From Lachnospiraceae bacterium oral taxon 096 (lineage in GTDB: Bacteria > Bacillota > Clostridia > Lachnospirales > Lachnospiraceae), in assembly GCA_018141845.1 (NCBI GenBank), contig CP073340.1:1141001-1205000 (forward strand): a stretch of 64,000 nucleotides of DNA, in the 5' to 3' direction. The notes below the pieces were generated by a model that was given only the letters and a program-made list of their open reading frames with translations, was not told the origin of the DNA and did no database searches. The translations under genes and the position numbers were made by a program. This document shows positions 36,759 through 46,718 of this stretch, piece after piece. How positions within the stretch are numbered: position 1 is the stretch's first letter; each line of letters starts with the position of its first letter.

Positions 36759-38234
36759 ATGAATTATAATATTAGCTTAGAAAGAGCAAGGGAAATTGCA
36801 AGACAAGAAAAGTATAAAAAGATTCCACTGGCAACAGAAATTTTATCGGATGTTCAAACACCAATTTCTCTACTCAAGATTTTAAAGAATGTGAGCAAGC
36901 ACTGTTATTTGTTGGAGTCAGCCGAGCAGGACGAACGCTGGGGAAGGTATAGCTTTTTGGGATATGACCCAAAGTTAGAAATTAGTGCGACAAAGGATAA
37001 ATTGCGAATCGTCACGGACACCATAAGGGAATTTACTTGTAAGGATCCAGCTGTTGAAATTCGAAAAATTATAGAGGAAAATCAAAGTCCAAAATTTGAC
37101 CATCTTCCGCCATTTACAGGTGGTCTGGTAGGCTATTTTTCCTATGATTTTATTCAATATAGTGAGCCAAACTTAAAACTTGATGCCAAGGATGCAGAAG
37201 GGTTTAAGGATGTGGATTTGATGTTGTTTGATAAGGTGATTGCCTATGATAACTACAGGCAAAAGATTGTGCTGATTGTCAACATTTCTACAAAAGATAT
37301 TGATACAAGTTATATTGCTGGACAAAAAGAATTACAAAAAATGATAACATTAATTCAGACAGGAAACCAGAAGAAAGAAAAGTCTGGAAAGATCACTTCA
37401 GATTTTCAGTATTTGTTTGACAAAGAACAATATTGCCATATGGTGGAGAAGGCAAAGCACTATATTCATGAGGGAGATATTTTCCAGGTGGTCTTATCTA
37501 ATCGAATGACAGCCGACTTTGAGGGAAGCTTACTTGGAACCTATCGTGCACTTCGCACCTTAAATCCATCACCCTATATGTTTTATTTTTCAAGTGATGA
37601 CATCGAGATTGCGGGAGCATCTCCAGAAACTCTAGTAAAACTTGAGGATGGCGTCTTGCAGACTTTTCCACTAGCTGGAACAAGACCGAGGGGAAAAGAT
37701 GCCGAGGAAGATGCAAGATTAAAACAAGAACTTCTCGCTGATGAAAAGGAGAGGGCAGAACACAATATGCTCGTTGACCTTGGAAGAAATGATATTGGAA
37801 AGTTGAGTAAATTTGGCACAGTAGAAGTGGAAAAGTATATGTGCATCGAGAAGTTTTCTCATGTAATGCACATCGGATCCACGGTGAGGGGAGAAATTCG
37901 AGAGGATAAGGATGCATGTGATGCGGTTGCCTCTGTTTTGCCAGCGGGAACACTTTCGGGGGCACCAAAGTTTAGAGCCTGTGAAATTATCAATGAGCTT
38001 GAAGATGATAAGAGAGGAATTTATGGTGGTGCCATTGGATATATTGATTTTACAGGGAATTTGGATACCTGTATTGCCATTCGCATTGCCTACAAGAAAA
38101 ATGGCAAGGTGATGGTTCGCTCAGGAGCAGGAATTGTAGCGGATTCTGATCCAAATAAGGAATATCAAGAATGCATCAATAAGGCAAAGGCTGTAGTGAG
38201 AGCCTTAGAAATTGCAGCAGAGGAGGAGTACTAG
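36759..38234 (+). CDS. trpE: Anthranilate synthase component I
   Basis: Makes anthranilate from chorismate and ammonia with TrpG. The 491-residue protein shows the feedback-site LLES element (CYLLESAEQDERWGRYS), the chorismate-binding core YCHMVEKAKHYIHEGDIFQVVLSNR (read in parts), SPETLVKL, PLAGTRPRG, HNMLVDLGRNDIG, PAGTLSGAPKFRACEII and RSGAGIVADSDP. Start 36759 has GGAGGAAGAAG upstream and follows the T-box; the longer frame is leader. It is the first gene of a complete trpEGDCFBA operon. Confidence 0.97.
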   Translation: MNYNISLERAREIARQEKYKKIPLATEILSDVQTPISLLKILKNVSKHCYLLESAEQDERWGRYSFLGYDPKLEISATKDKLRIVTDTIREFTCKDPAVEIRKIIEENQSPKFDHLPPFTGGLVGYFSYDFIQYSEPNLKLDAKDAEGFKDVDLMLFDKVIAYDNYRQKIVLIVNISTKDIDTSYIAGQKELQKMITLIQTGNQKKEKSGKITSDFQYLFDKEQYCHMVEKAKHYIHEGDIFQVVLSNRMTADFEGSLLGTYRALRTLNPSPYMFYFSSDDIEIAGASPETLVKLEDGVLQTFPLAGTRPRGKDAEEDARLKQELLADEKERAEHNMLVDLGRNDIGKLSKFGTVEVEKYMCIEKFSHVMHIGSTVRGEIREDKDACDAVASVLPAGTLSGAPKFRACEIINELEDDKRGIYGGAIGYIDFTGNLDTCIAIRIAYKKNGKVMVRSGAGIVADSDPNKEYQECINKAKAVVRALEIAAEEEY

Positions 38235-38235
38235 A

Positions 38236-38808
38236 GTGATTTTACTAATTGATAATTATGACAGTTTTTCGTATAATTTATACCAATTGATTGGAAAGAT
38301 CAATCCAGATATCCGTGTGATTCGAAATGATGAATACTGTGTATCTGAAATTGAGAGGATGAAGCCAGAGTATATTATTATTTCGCCAGGACCAAAGGCA
38401 CCAGCACAAGCAGGAGTTTCGATGGAGGTCATTGAAAAATTGGGAAAACAAATTCCAATTCTTGGCATTTGCCTTGGGCATCAGGCAATCTGCCAAGTCT
38501 TTGGGGCAACGGTTTCCTATGCCAAGGAATTAATGCATGGAAAACAATCTATGGCAAAAGTTGATCACAACAGTAAGTTATTTGTAGGACTACCTGATGA
38601 AATTGCAGTGGCAAGATATCACTCTCTGGCAGCACTTCCTGAGACGATGCCGAAGTGCTTAAAAGTGACAGCAAAGACCGAAGATGGAGAGATTATGGCT
38701 GTGGAGCATGAGAAGTACCCAATTTATGGAATGCAATTTCATCCAGAGTCAATTTTGACACCAGAAGGCGAAAATATTTTAAAGAATTTCTTTACAAATG
38801 TGAGATAG
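38236..38808 (+). CDS. trpG: Anthranilate synthase component II (glutamine amidotransferase)
   Basis: Supplies ammonia from glutamine to TrpE. The 190-residue class I amidotransferase starts at GTG 38236, one base after the trpE stop, with GGAGGAG upstream. It has LLIDNYDSFSYNL, SPGPKAPAQAG, the catalytic Cys in LGICLGHQAI (about residue 78), and GMQFHPESILTPEG containing the His-Glu pair. It is separate from trpE and trpD. Confidence 0.97.
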   Translation: MILLIDNYDSFSYNLYQLIGKINPDIRVIRNDEYCVSEIERMKPEYIIISPGPKAPAQAGVSMEVIEKLGKQIPILGICLGHQAICQVFGATVSYAKELMHGKQSMAKVDHNSKLFVGLPDEIAVARYHSLAALPETMPKCLKVTAKTEDGEIMAVEHEKYPIYGMQFHPESILTPEGENILKNFFTNVR

Positions 38809-38820
38809 GAGGCGGTATTG

Positions 38821-39828
38821 ATGATCGGTGAGGCGATTAAAAAATTAGTACAGAGACAGAATTTAAGCTATGATGAGGCAGTGGCCTGCATGGATGAAAT
38901 TATGTCAGGAAATACAGACCCCATTCAGACTTCGGCATTTTTGACGGCCTTATCTATGAAGGGAGAGACGATTGAAGAGATTACGGCCTGTGCGGTGGGA
39001 ATGCGGGCTCATTGCAAGAAGTTGGAAAATGCCATGGATGTTCTAGAGATTGTGGGAACTGGTGGAGATGGCTCAAATTCATTTAATATTTCGACGACAT
39101 CGGCTATCGTTGTGGCAGCAGCAGGTGTTCCTATTGCAAAGCATGGCAATCGCTCAGCTTCTTCAAAGTCAGGAGCAGCCGATTGTTTGGAGGCTTTGGG
39201 GGTAAATATTGTATTGGAGCCAGAAAAGGCGAAGGAACTATTGGAAAAAATCAATATTTGCTTTTTATTTGCACAAAATTATCATCAGTCAATGAAGTAT
39301 GTGGCCCCAGTGAGAAAAATCTTGGGGATTAAAACAGTGTTTAATCTTTTGGGACCACTTACAAATCCAGCGGGGGCCAATATGCAACTTTTGGGTGTCT
39401 ATGATGAATCACTGGTAAGACCAATGGCGGAAGTTTTGATGAAGCTTGGTGTCAAGAGAGGAATGGTTGTCTATGGTCAGGAGAGGCTGGATGAAATTTC
39501 TGTAACTGCACCGACAACAATTTGTGATTTTACTGATGGAACGATCAAGGAATATGTGATTGAGCCAGAGAATTTTGGCATAGAGCGTTGCAAAAAGGAA
39601 GATATTTTGGGTGGAGAAGCAGCAGAAAATGCAAAAATTACCTTAGAGATTTTAAATGGTGAACTTGGAGCAAAGAGAAATGCTGTGTTAATGAATGCAG
39701 GAGCAGGACTCTATGTTGCAGGAAAGGTAAAGAGCATTGCTGATGGAATTGCACTGGCAGCCGAGACCATTGATAGCAAAAAGGCAAAGAAAAAATTGGA
39801 AGAGTTTATTGCTCTTTCCAATGCATAG
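38821..39828 (+). CDS. trpD: Anthranilate phosphoribosyltransferase
   Basis: Joins anthranilate to PRPP. The 335-residue protein has the PRPP-binding [16 protein letters not shown] (residues about 78-93), [35 protein letters not shown] and [13 protein letters not shown] 38821 is 8 nt after AGGAGG; an in-frame TTG three bases earlier is less likely. It lies 12 nt after trpG. Confidence 0.97.
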   Translation: MIGEAIKKLVQRQNLSYDEAVACMDEIMSGNTDPIQTSAFLTALSMKGETIEEITACAVGMRAHCKKLENAMDVLEIVGTGGDGSNSFNISTTSAIVVAAAGVPIAKHGNRSASSKSGAADCLEALGVNIVLEPEKAKELLEKINICFLFAQNYHQSMKYVAPVRKILGIKTVFNLLGPLTNPAGANMQLLGVYDESLVRPMAEVLMKLGVKRGMVVYGQERLDEISVTAPTTICDFTDGTIKEYVIEPENFGIERCKKEDILGGEAAENAKITLEILNGELGAKRNAVLMNAGAGLYVAGKVKSIADGIALAAETIDSKKAKKKLEEFIALSNA

Positions 39829-39837
39829 GTGGATAAA

Positions 39838-40623
39838 ATGATATTAGATGAATTGTCAAATTATGCGAGAGAGAGGGTAGCTCTTGCAAAGGAGAAGGAG
39901 TGCTTAGAAAGCATAAAAAAGCGGGCAATGGAGACAAAAAAGGGAGAACATCGCTTTTTTGCTGCCTTAGAAAAAGAAAATTTGCGTTTCATATGTGAAG
40001 TCAAGAAGGCATCACCATCTAAGGGGATTATCTCTGAAGATTTTCCTTATTTAGAGATTGCTAAAGCTTATGAAAAGGCGGGAGCAGATGCCATTTCTGT
40101 TCTCACAGAACCAAAGTGGTTTCTTGGAAGTGATGAAATTTTTAAAGAAATCAGAAAAAATGTGTCAACTCCAATGATTCGAAAAGATTTTACAGTAGAT
40201 GAGTATCAAATCTATGAAGCAAAGCTAATGGGAGCAGATGCAGTGCTTCTCATTTGTGCGATATTGGATACAAAGACAATCAAGGACTATATTCAAATTT
40301 GTGATGAATTGGGATTAGATGCTTTGGTAGAGACACATAATGAAGAGGAAATTGCATCGGCACTAGAAGCAGGGGCAAGAATAATTGGTGTCAATAATCG
40401 AAATTTAAAGGATTTTAGTGTTGATTTTTCCAATGCCAGCCGATTGAGAGAAAAGATTCCAAGTGATATACTCTTTGTCTGTGAAAGTGGTGTAAAGGAT
40501 GGAAAAGATATCGAAGTGATTGCCAAGATGGGAGCAGATGCTGCATTGATTGGAGAGACCTTGATGCGAGCAGAGGATAAGAAAACTTTGTTGCAGCAAT
40601 TTTTTGAGGCGGCTGGACGATGA
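39838..40623 (+). CDS. trpC: Indole-3-glycerol-phosphate synthase
   Basis: Closes the pyrrole ring to form indole-3-glycerol phosphate. The 261-residue TIM barrel has FICEVKKASPSKGII with the catalytic Lys, AISVLTEPKWFLGS, PMIRKDFTVDEYQIYEAK, LVETHNEEE, GVNNRNLKDF and CESGVKDG. ATG 39838 is preceded by AGGTGG at 5 nt; the GTG at 39829 lies within that site. The stop overlaps the trpF start. Confidence 0.97.
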   Translation: MILDELSNYARERVALAKEKECLESIKKRAMETKKGEHRFFAALEKENLRFICEVKKASPSKGIISEDFPYLEIAKAYEKAGADAISVLTEPKWFLGSDEIFKEIRKNVSTPMIRKDFTVDEYQIYEAKLMGADAVLLICAILDTKTIKDYIQICDELGLDALVETHNEEEIASALEAGARIIGVNNRNLKDFSVDFSNASRLREKIPSDILFVCESGVKDGKDIEVIAKMGADAALIGETLMRAEDKKTLLQQFFEAAGR

Positions 40624-41258
40624 CAAAGATCAAGATTTGTGGATTATCACGGAGAGAAGACATTGAATCTGTCAATATGGTGAGTCCAGATTATATTGGC
40701 TTTATTATGGGCTTTCCAAAGAGTCATCGAAATATTACCATCGAGAGAGCAAAGACCTTGAGGGCTGGATTAAAAGAGGAAATTCAGGTTGTGGGTGTAT
40801 TTGTTGATGCAGAGATTTCTATGATTGTCGATGCCTGTGCCCAAAAGGTGATTGATATTATTCAACTCCATGGCAGGGAAGATATTCGCTATATTGAACG
40901 ATTAAAGGCCGTGCTTGCATCGGTGGAAGTTCAGGCAAAGATCATCAAGGCCATTCAGGTAAAATCAAAGGAAGATTTAACATTGATAAAAGAAGTGCCA
41001 GCGGATATGATTTTACTTGATGCAGGGATGGGCGATGGAAAGCTATTTTCACAAGAACAAATGGAGCTTTTAAAGTCAGTAAATCGAGACTATTTTTTAG
41101 CGGGTGGATTAAATCCAGAAAATGTCTCTGAGCTACTTGAAAGTTTACATCCCTTTGGGGTGGATGTCTCCAGTGGTGTGGAGACAGAAAAGAAAAAGGA
41201 CAGAAAAAAAATAAGAAGATTTGTACAAAATGTTCGCGACTATGACGAACACAGATAG
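40620..41258 (+). CDS. trpF: Phosphoribosylanthranilate isomerase
   Basis: Amadori rearrangement of phosphoribosylanthranilate. The 212-residue TIM barrel begins [14 protein letters not shown] with the catalytic Cys, shows [39 protein letters not shown] and a C-terminal AGGLNPENV and GVDVSSGVE. The ATG overlaps the trpC TGA by 4 nt, so translation is coupled. Confidence 0.96.
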   Translation: MTKIKICGLSRREDIESVNMVSPDYIGFIMGFPKSHRNITIERAKTLRAGLKEEIQVVGVFVDAEISMIVDACAQKVIDIIQLHGREDIRYIERLKAVLASVEVQAKIIKAIQVKSKEDLTLIKEVPADMILLDAGMGDGKLFSQEQMELLKSVNRDYFLAGGLNPENVSELLESLHPFGVDVSSGVETEKKKDRKKIRRFVQNVRDYDEHR

Positions 41259-41266
41259 GAGGAAAA

Positions 41267-42454
41267 ATGGGAGAGAATGGAAGATTTGGTGTACATGGTG
41301 GACAGTACATTCCAGAAATTTTGATGAATGCAGTTGTGGAATTAGAGGAAAATTATAATCGATATAAAAATGATCCAGAATTTAATGCAGAACTCACAGC
41401 GTTGTTGAATAATTATGCAGGCCGCCCATCGAGACTCTATTTTGCAAAACATATGACAGAGGATCTTGGCGGTGCAAAGATTTATTTAAAGAGAGAGGAT
41501 TTAAATCACACAGGAGCACATAAAATTAACAATGTCCTCGGTCAGGCCCTTCTTGCAAAGAAAATGGGAAAGACAAGATTGATTGCAGAGACAGGTGCGG
41601 GTCAGCACGGCGTAGCTACGGCGACGGCAGCGGCTTTGATGGGGATGGAATGCGAAATCTTTATGGGAAAGGAAGATACTGATCGACAGGCACTCAATGT
41701 GTATCGAATGAGATTACTTGGAGCAAAGGTCAATGCAGTTACTGATGGAACAGCAACATTAAAGGATGCCGTGTCCGCCTGCATGAGAGAGTGGACGAAT
41801 CGTGTGGAGGATACCCATTATGTTCTTGGATCAGTTATGGGACCACATCCATTTCCAGTGATTGTTCGAGATTTTCAGGCTATTATTTCAAAGGAGATTA
41901 AGGAGCAAATCTTAGAGGCTGAGCATCGACTTCCTGATGTTGTGCTCGCCTGTGTGGGCGGAGGATCCAATGCCATTGGAACATTTTATCATTTTATTGA
42001 GGACAAGGATGTCAAATTAATTGGCTGTGAGGCAGCAGGAAGAGGAATTGATACCTTTGAAACTGCAGCTACCATCAATACAGGTCGGCTGGGCATTTTT
42101 CATGGAATGAAGTCCTATTTTTGTCAGGACGACAATGGTGGAATTGCACCAGTGTATTCAATTTCTGCAGGATTAGATTATCCTGGTATTGGACCAGAGC
42201 ATGCTTACTTGCATGATATTGACAGAGCACAATATGTGGGTGTTACAGATGATGAGGCTGTGGAGGCATTTGAATATCTTTCACGCATCGAAGGTATTAT
42301 TCCAGCGATTGAGAGTGCTCATGCAGTGGCTCATGCGATGAAGATTGCACCAAAGATGGACAAGGATCAGATTATGGTCATTACCATTTCAGGGCGAGGA
42401 GATAAAGACTGTGCAGCGATTGCAAGATATAGAGGGGAGAATATCAATGAGTAA
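41267..42454 (+). CDS. trpB: Tryptophan synthase beta chain
   Basis: PLP-dependent condensation of indole with serine. The 395-residue protein has [48 protein letters not shown] with the PLP Lys, [34 protein letters not shown] and the C-terminal ISGRGDKD. It is of the TrpB1 type that pairs with TrpA. AGGAGGAAAA precedes ATG 41267. Confidence 0.98.
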   Translation: MGENGRFGVHGGQYIPEILMNAVVELEENYNRYKNDPEFNAELTALLNNYAGRPSRLYFAKHMTEDLGGAKIYLKREDLNHTGAHKINNVLGQALLAKKMGKTRLIAETGAGQHGVATATAAALMGMECEIFMGKEDTDRQALNVYRMRLLGAKVNAVTDGTATLKDAVSACMREWTNRVEDTHYVLGSVMGPHPFPVIVRDFQAIISKEIKEQILEAEHRLPDVVLACVGGGSNAIGTFYHFIEDKDVKLIGCEAAGRGIDTFETAATINTGRLGIFHGMKSYFCQDDNGGIAPVYSISAGLDYPGIGPEHAYLHDIDRAQYVGVTDDEAVEAFEYLSRIEGIIPAIESAHAVAHAMKIAPKMDKDQIMVITISGRGDKDCAAIARYRGENINE

Positions 42455-43223
42455 GATTGCAAAAGTATTTGAAAATGGCAAGGCATTTATTCCATTTATT
42501 ACTTGTGGGGATCCAGATTTGGAGACAACAGAGCAGATTGTGTATGCGATGGAAAGAGCAGGGGCAGATATGATTGAGCTTGGAATTCCATTTTCTGATC
42601 CAACAGCAGAAGGACCTGTCATTATGCAGGCGGATCTGCGGGCACTTTCTACAGGAGCAACGACAAATAAGGTTTTTGAAATGGTGGAAAGAATTCGAAA
42701 GAACACACAAATACCAATTTGTTTCATGACCTATGCCAATGTGGTCTATTCCCATGGCATTGAAAAGTTTGTAAAGGAAGCAGCAGCTCTTGGCATTGAT
42801 GGACTGATTTTGCCTGATGTTTCCTTTGAAGAAAGTCATGAGTTTTCTGATTATTGTGATCAATATGGCATTGACTACATCAGCTTTGTGGCACCAACAT
42901 CAGGGGAAAGAATTGATCACATTGTAGAGAATGCAAAAGGATTTATTTATTGTGTTTCTTCTATGGGGGTGACAGGAACAAGAGCACAGATTACGACAGA
43001 TATCAAACACTTGGTGGAGAGCATTAAGAAAGTGAAGGATATTCCTGTAGCCATTGGTTTTGGTATTTCCAATCCAGAACAAGCTAGTCAGATGGCCGCA
43101 GTCTCTGATGGTGTTATCGTGGGGTCAGCCATTGTAAAAATTTGTGCAGAGTATGGCAAGGAAAGTGTAGGAAAGATTGAAGACTTTGTTAGAAGTATGA
43201 AGAATGTAATTTCAAAGGGATAA
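42447..43223 (+). CDS. trpA: Tryptophan synthase alpha chain
   Basis: Cleaves indole-3-glycerol phosphate and channels indole to TrpB. The 258-residue barrel has [17 protein letters not shown] with catalytic Glu, [21 protein letters not shown] (read ...EGPVIMQ) with the catalytic Asp, [19 protein letters not shown] and VGSAIVK. The ATG at 42447 overlaps the trpB 3' end by 8 nt; the longer frame from 42345 is inside trpB. Confidence 0.97.
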   Translation: MSKIAKVFENGKAFIPFITCGDPDLETTEQIVYAMERAGADMIELGIPFSDPTAEGPVIMQADLRALSTGATTNKVFEMVERIRKNTQIPICFMTYANVVYSHGIEKFVKEAAALGIDGLILPDVSFEESHEFSDYCDQYGIDYISFVAPTSGERIDHIVENAKGFIYCVSSMGVTGTRAQITTDIKHLVESIKKVKDIPVAIGFGISNPEQASQMAAVSDGVIVGSAIVKICAEYGKESVGKIEDFVRSMKNVISKG

Positions 43224-43225
43224 GT

Positions 43226-44047
43226 ATGGAAAATAAAAAGCAAATATTATTGGTCAATGACCTTGCTGGCTATGGAAAGGTTGCACTTTCTGCGATGATG
43301 CCTATATTTTCTCATATGGGTTTTGAAATCTTTACGCTTCCCACAGCCTTAGTGAGCAATACTTTAGATTATGGAAAATTTGAAATTCTTGACACAAAAG
43401 ATTATATTGCGAAAACGATTCAAATTTGGAGAGAGCTTCAATTTTCCTTTCAATCTATTTCCATTGGATTTATTGCCTCAGATGAAGAGGCAGAAATTTT
43501 AGCGAATTTTTGTTCCGAACAAAAGAAGAAAAACACCTTTATTTTCGTTGATCCTATTATGGGAGATGATGGTCATCTATATAATGGGATTTCTGAGGAA
43601 GCAGTGAAAAATCGAAAAAGATTACTGACCTATGCCGATTTAGTAAAGCCAAATTATACCGAGGCTTGCCTTTTGACAGGAATGGAATACAAAAAAGAGG
43701 GTGTCAAAGAGAAGGAATGGAATGAGCTATTAAAGAAGGTTCAGGGAGAAAGGAATACTTCTGTTGTCATTACTTCTGTGCCAGTGGAAGGAAAGAAGTG
43801 TTGTATTGGTTTTGACAGAGAAAATGGAGAAAAGTTTTGTCTAGAGTATGACGAGCTGGATGTTCGTTTTCCAGGAACAGGAGATATTTTTTCTGCAATT
43901 TTGCTTGGTGGAATTTTGCAGGGGCAATCGCTTTGTCATGCAACAGCACAGGCAATGAAAATTGTCAAAGAGATGATAGAAAAGAATATTGAAAATATTG
44001 ATAAGTATCGAGGAATTCCAGTAGAGCAATATCTCGATTTAATATAG
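43226..44047 (+). CDS. Pyridoxal/pyridoxamine kinase-like PfkB-fold kinase
   Basis: A 273-residue ribokinase-fold kinase most like PdxY-type enzymes, which phosphorylate vitamin B6 vitamers. It opens NKKQILLVNDLAGYGKVALSA, carries VDPIMGDDGHLYNGI, KPNYTEACLLTGM and the C-terminal PGTGDIFSAILLGG with the catalytic Asp and anion hole. It begins 2 nt after trpA and so is likely part of the trp transcript; PLP is the cofactor of TrpB, which makes the coupling sensible. The stop codon lies exactly where sequence duplicated from 54952 begins, so the native 3' end may have been replaced by a rearrangement. Confidence 0.88.
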   Translation: MENKKQILLVNDLAGYGKVALSAMMPIFSHMGFEIFTLPTALVSNTLDYGKFEILDTKDYIAKTIQIWRELQFSFQSISIGFIASDEEAEILANFCSEQKKKNTFIFVDPIMGDDGHLYNGISEEAVKNRKRLLTYADLVKPNYTEACLLTGMEYKKEGVKEKEWNELLKKVQGERNTSVVITSVPVEGKKCCIGFDRENGEKFCLEYDELDVRFPGTGDIFSAILLGGILQGQSLCHATAQAMKIVKEMIEKNIENIDKYRGIPVEQYLDLI

Positions 44048-44334
44048 TAATGGCAGTATGCACACATTTACTGACTTCCTCATCTCTTTGTGCACCAAAT
44101 CGTTGGGAAATAATGACAGAGAAACCGGAGGAAATTCCAACAAAAAGGTTAATTAAGGTTCCTGTTGTACCTCCGACAGCAGCAAGTGCCTCCTTACTGA
44201 CATAGCGTCCAACAACCATAGCATCTGCTGTGTTATAGAGTTGTTGGAAAAAGGACAAACAAAATGGGAAAGAAAAAGAAGAGTAATTGTCTGCCGATTG
44301 GGCCTTCAGTGATAGAATTGTTTTTTGTTTCCAT
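44046..44334 (-). pseudogene. MATE transporter, 5' fragment
   Basis: The minus-strand sequence from ATG 44334 matches the start of the MATE gene at 55254, but is truncated after about 95 codons. It has lost 2 bp in the GSFFQQ region (near 44250) and 12 bp near 44140, plus about 9 bp near its junction-distal half. The frame is therefore broken and the 3' two-thirds of the gene are absent. Confidence 0.92.
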
Positions 44335-44424
44335 TTATCTACCCCTTTCAAAAATTATTTTCTGTTATTATAACACAAATAATTAGACAATGGGTATTGA
44401 CAATGCAAATCAATGGTATTAGTC

Positions 44425-44447
44425 TTAAGTTAGATTAGACTAACTAA
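44425..44447. promoter_or_regulatory. DtxR-box-like inverted repeat (copy 1)
   Basis: TTAAGTTAG-N6-CTAACTAA in the spacer between the MATE fragment and the ABC pseudogene, identical to 55345-55367. See that entry. Confidence 0.4.
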
Positions 44448-44550
44448 CAGTGGGATTAGTAGGCAAAATGATGGATTGAAGAGAGACTGTCTCATTGGGA
44501 GGCAGTCTTTATTTGATGTAACTTTTGTAGGCAAAGAAAGGAGTTCATAT

Positions 44551-45304
44551 ATGGGAGATGGAAAAAAGACAACCTCTATGGCGTGGCTTCTTGGGCAGAT
44601 TGGAGGGCATAAGAGAGAGTATGTTTGGAGTGTGATTTTGGAAATTGTTGGTGTAGGGTTTTCAATTGTTCCTTATTTTTTCGCAATTAAGGTGATAAAT
44701 GGATTTATGAGGGGAGAGAAAAATATAGGTTTTTATTTGCGATATTCTATTTTTATGGCGATATTTTGGTCAGGTCGGGTATTGTTTCATACGTTATCTA
44801 CATCGACAAGTCACAGAGCAACCTTTGCTGTATTAGGTGAGATGAGAAAAAGATGTATTGAAAAGTTAGCACATATGCCACTCGGAGTGGTGTTAGATAG
44901 AGGCACAGGATCATTAAAAAATATCTTGATTGAGAGATATGAAATTAGAAAATGGATATGACACGATGGCAGGCTCCAGTCATCTTTCTGGTGGAGAAAA
45001 ACAGCGTATTTGTATTGCTAGGGCAATGTTAAAGGCAGCTCCTATCGTTATTTTAGATGAAGCCACTGCCTATACTGACCAAGAAAATGAAGCAATAATT
45101 CAACGAGGAGTATCTAAGTTAACAGAAAAAAAGGCATTGATTGTCATTACACATCGTCTATCTACTATAGTGGACACAGACAAAATTTATGTTATTAGAA
45201 AGGGAGAGATTGAGGAAAGCGGCACACACAGTGAACTGTTAAAGCATCATGGTCTGTATGAAAGTATGTGGAAGGCCCATATGGAGGTGAAAGATAATGC
45301 TTGA
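44551..45304 (+). pseudogene. ABC transporter gene 1, internally deleted copy
   Basis: The start (MGDGKKTTSMAWLLGQIGG) and end (LSGGEKQRICIARAML through MEVKDNA) match the intact gene at 57105-58841. About 1 kb is missing between LKNILIER and LENGYDTMAG: sequence equal to 57486 is joined to sequence equal to about 58486 at 44936-44940, out of frame. The lost part includes most membrane helices and the Walker A motif, so no functional transporter is made. An intact ribosome binding site AAAGGAG (44537-44543) remains. Confidence 0.94.
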
Positions 45305-45630
45305 AACAATTGGAAATTTTATTCAATTTTGCAATGAAGAAAATCAAAAAAAGCTCAAAAATTCTATTTTTTTGGGTATAGTTAAGGCCATGTTTGATGC
45401 ACTTAAAATACCTGCAATTGCCTGTATGATTCGAGCATTGATAAGAGGTAAGGTGGAGACACAGGATAGTTTACTTAGCTTTGGCATAATGTCATTGTAA
45501 ACCATTGGTTCTGGACTTGTGCAATCAAAGAGTATGTTATTGCAGACAGAGGCTGGATATGATGGCTGTGCAAAGAAGAGGATTGAGATTGCAGAGTATA
45601 TGCGATATATGCCAATGGGATATTTTAATA
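45297..45630 (+). pseudogene. ABC transporter gene 2, 5' fragment with nonsense mutation
   Basis: Matches the first 111 codons of the gene at 58834. A C-to-A change makes TAA at about 45498 (intact copy reads TCA, Ser), so the open frame ends after 67 residues. Homology stops at 45630 (GGATATTTTAATA), where unrelated mobile sequence begins. Confidence 0.92.
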
Positions 45631-46137
45631 CGGCGTTTTCTTGATTTTTGTATCTTATAACAGTATAATCTATATTGTAAATCAGTCCTATCTAGGTTAT
45701 AAATACATTACAATTAGATACAAATAATCATTCGGTATTCATGTTACATTATCATCTTATCCTGTGTATCAAATACCGTCATAAAGTGATTGACGATACT
45801 ATCTCTAACCGTCTGAAAGAGATATTTGTAAAGATTGCTCCTGCATACAACATTATGTTGGAAGAATGGAATCATGATATAGATCATGTTCACATTCTAT
45901 TCAGAGGGCACCCAAATACCGAAATGAGTAAATTTATCAACACTTATAAATCCGCAAGCAGCCGTATCATAAAGAAAGAATTTTCTACAATACGCCAATC
46001 TCTTTGGAAAGAGATGTTCTGGTCACAGAGCTTTTGTCTGCTAACCACAGGCAATGCTACTGTAGATATGATCAAACAATACATTCAATCACAGGGTAGT
46101 AAAGATGGCAAACAAAGCAATGAAGTACAGAGTACAT
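45631..46137 (+). mobile_element. IS200/IS605-family remnant (left end, tnpA, first codons of tnpB)
   Basis: The left boundary is set by loss of homology to the intact ABC gene. The first 110 bp hold nested inverted repeats (TTTGTATCT with AGATACAAA; ATTGTAA with TTACAAT), as expected of the hairpin ends recognised by HUH transposases. tnpA follows. At 46120 a frame MKYRVHPT begins that resembles TnpB N-termini, but it is cut after about 8 codons by an IS3 remnant. No right end is visible. Confidence 0.8.
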
Positions 46138-46322
46138 CCTACCTCAAGGCGATCCTTTTTTTTACTACTTCAATCTCAGCTTTCATTGCCGCAATTTCTG
46201 CTCTTAGTCTGATTAACTCTTCGCGTTCTGATTCAGTTAAAGGCTTGGGCTCAATCGTTTTCTTTTTCATATCAGGGTTCTTGCTCTTGCGACCTTTCTT
46301 TTTATTTACAAGACCATTGTAA
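45741..46322 (+). CDS. tnpA: IS200/IS605-type HUH transposase TnpA, chimeric C-terminus
   Basis: Single-strand transposase of the Y1 HUH class. The core is intact: MLHYHLILCIKYRHKVI, the HUH motif in HDIDHVHILF, LWKEMFWSQSF, and the catalytic Tyr in MIKQYIQSQG (about residue 116). In-frame codons before the ATG (HSVF) look like the true family N-terminus, so the start may be upstream or lost. After about residue 132 the open frame runs through antisense IS3 sequence to 46322, so the last 60 residues are foreign. Activity is doubtful because the element has lost its right end. Confidence 0.8.
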   Translation: MLHYHLILCIKYRHKVIDDTISNRLKEIFVKIAPAYNIMLEEWNHDIDHVHILFRGHPNTEMSKFINTYKSASSRIIKKEFSTIRQSLWKEMFWSQSFCLLTTGNATVDMIKQYIQSQGSKDGKQSNEVQSTSYLKAILFFTTSISAFIAAISALSLINSSRSDSVKGLGSIVFFFISGFLLLRPFFLFTRPL

Positions 46323-46672
46323 CCTAATTCTTTGTATTTGCGAACCCATGTATATAGCATTCCATCGCTGATACCCGCAGAAATAGCAACTGAATTGTTA
46401 GATTGTCCTGCTAATACTTTAGCAACTAATTCATATTTCGCTTCAGGGGTCCACACTTTGTTATTACCTAAGTGCTTTAAAGCGTCTGGTCCATTTTGTT
46501 CTCCGATACGAACCCAGTATCAAATCATTTTACGAAATCTTGTTGTTTTTATCCCTTCTGGTGTTTCAGGCCAGATTCCTTGTCGATATAGCTCGATACA
46601 CTCTAACTTATACTCATGACTGTAACGCATGAAAAATACCCTCCTTACTGGGTGTCCAGTAAAGAGGGTACA
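46138..46672 (-). mobile_element. IS3-family remnant
   Basis: On the minus strand the element begins with a terminal sequence TGTACCCTCTTTACTGGACA at 46672, as in IS3-group inverted repeats. A ribosome binding site and the orfA gene follow. Sequence ends inside orfA at about 46138, where it abuts the tnpB start; orfB is absent. Confidence 0.8.
46139..46630 (-). pseudogene. IS3-family orfA, truncated and with in-frame stop
   Basis: Translation from ATG 46630 gives MRYSHEYKLECIELYRQG, a helix-turn-helix transposase N-terminus. An in-frame TGA interrupts KMI-YWVRIGE at about 46523, and the frame resumes with NNKVWTPEAKYELVAKVLAG, a second helix-turn-helix (SVAISAGISDGMLYTWVRKYKELG) and a leucine-zipper-like coiled coil (LRAEIAAMKAEIEVVKKRIA). 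The 3' end is lost. Confidence 0.85.
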
Positions 46673-46718
46673 TATCATCATGCGAAAGGTCCTATTTTTG
46701 TGGTAAAATTAACTTGCA

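Larger units (their letters stand above)
44046..45630. repeat. Decayed direct-repeat copy of the MATE / ABC-pair locus
   Basis: This interval repeats, in the same orientation and with high identity by eye, 54952-55460 plus 57093-59167. It contains the 5' third of the MATE gene, the intergenic control region, an internally deleted ABC gene 1 and the first third of ABC gene 2. It lacks the IS110 element that interrupts the other copy, and ends where an IS200/IS605-type sequence begins. Confidence 0.92.
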
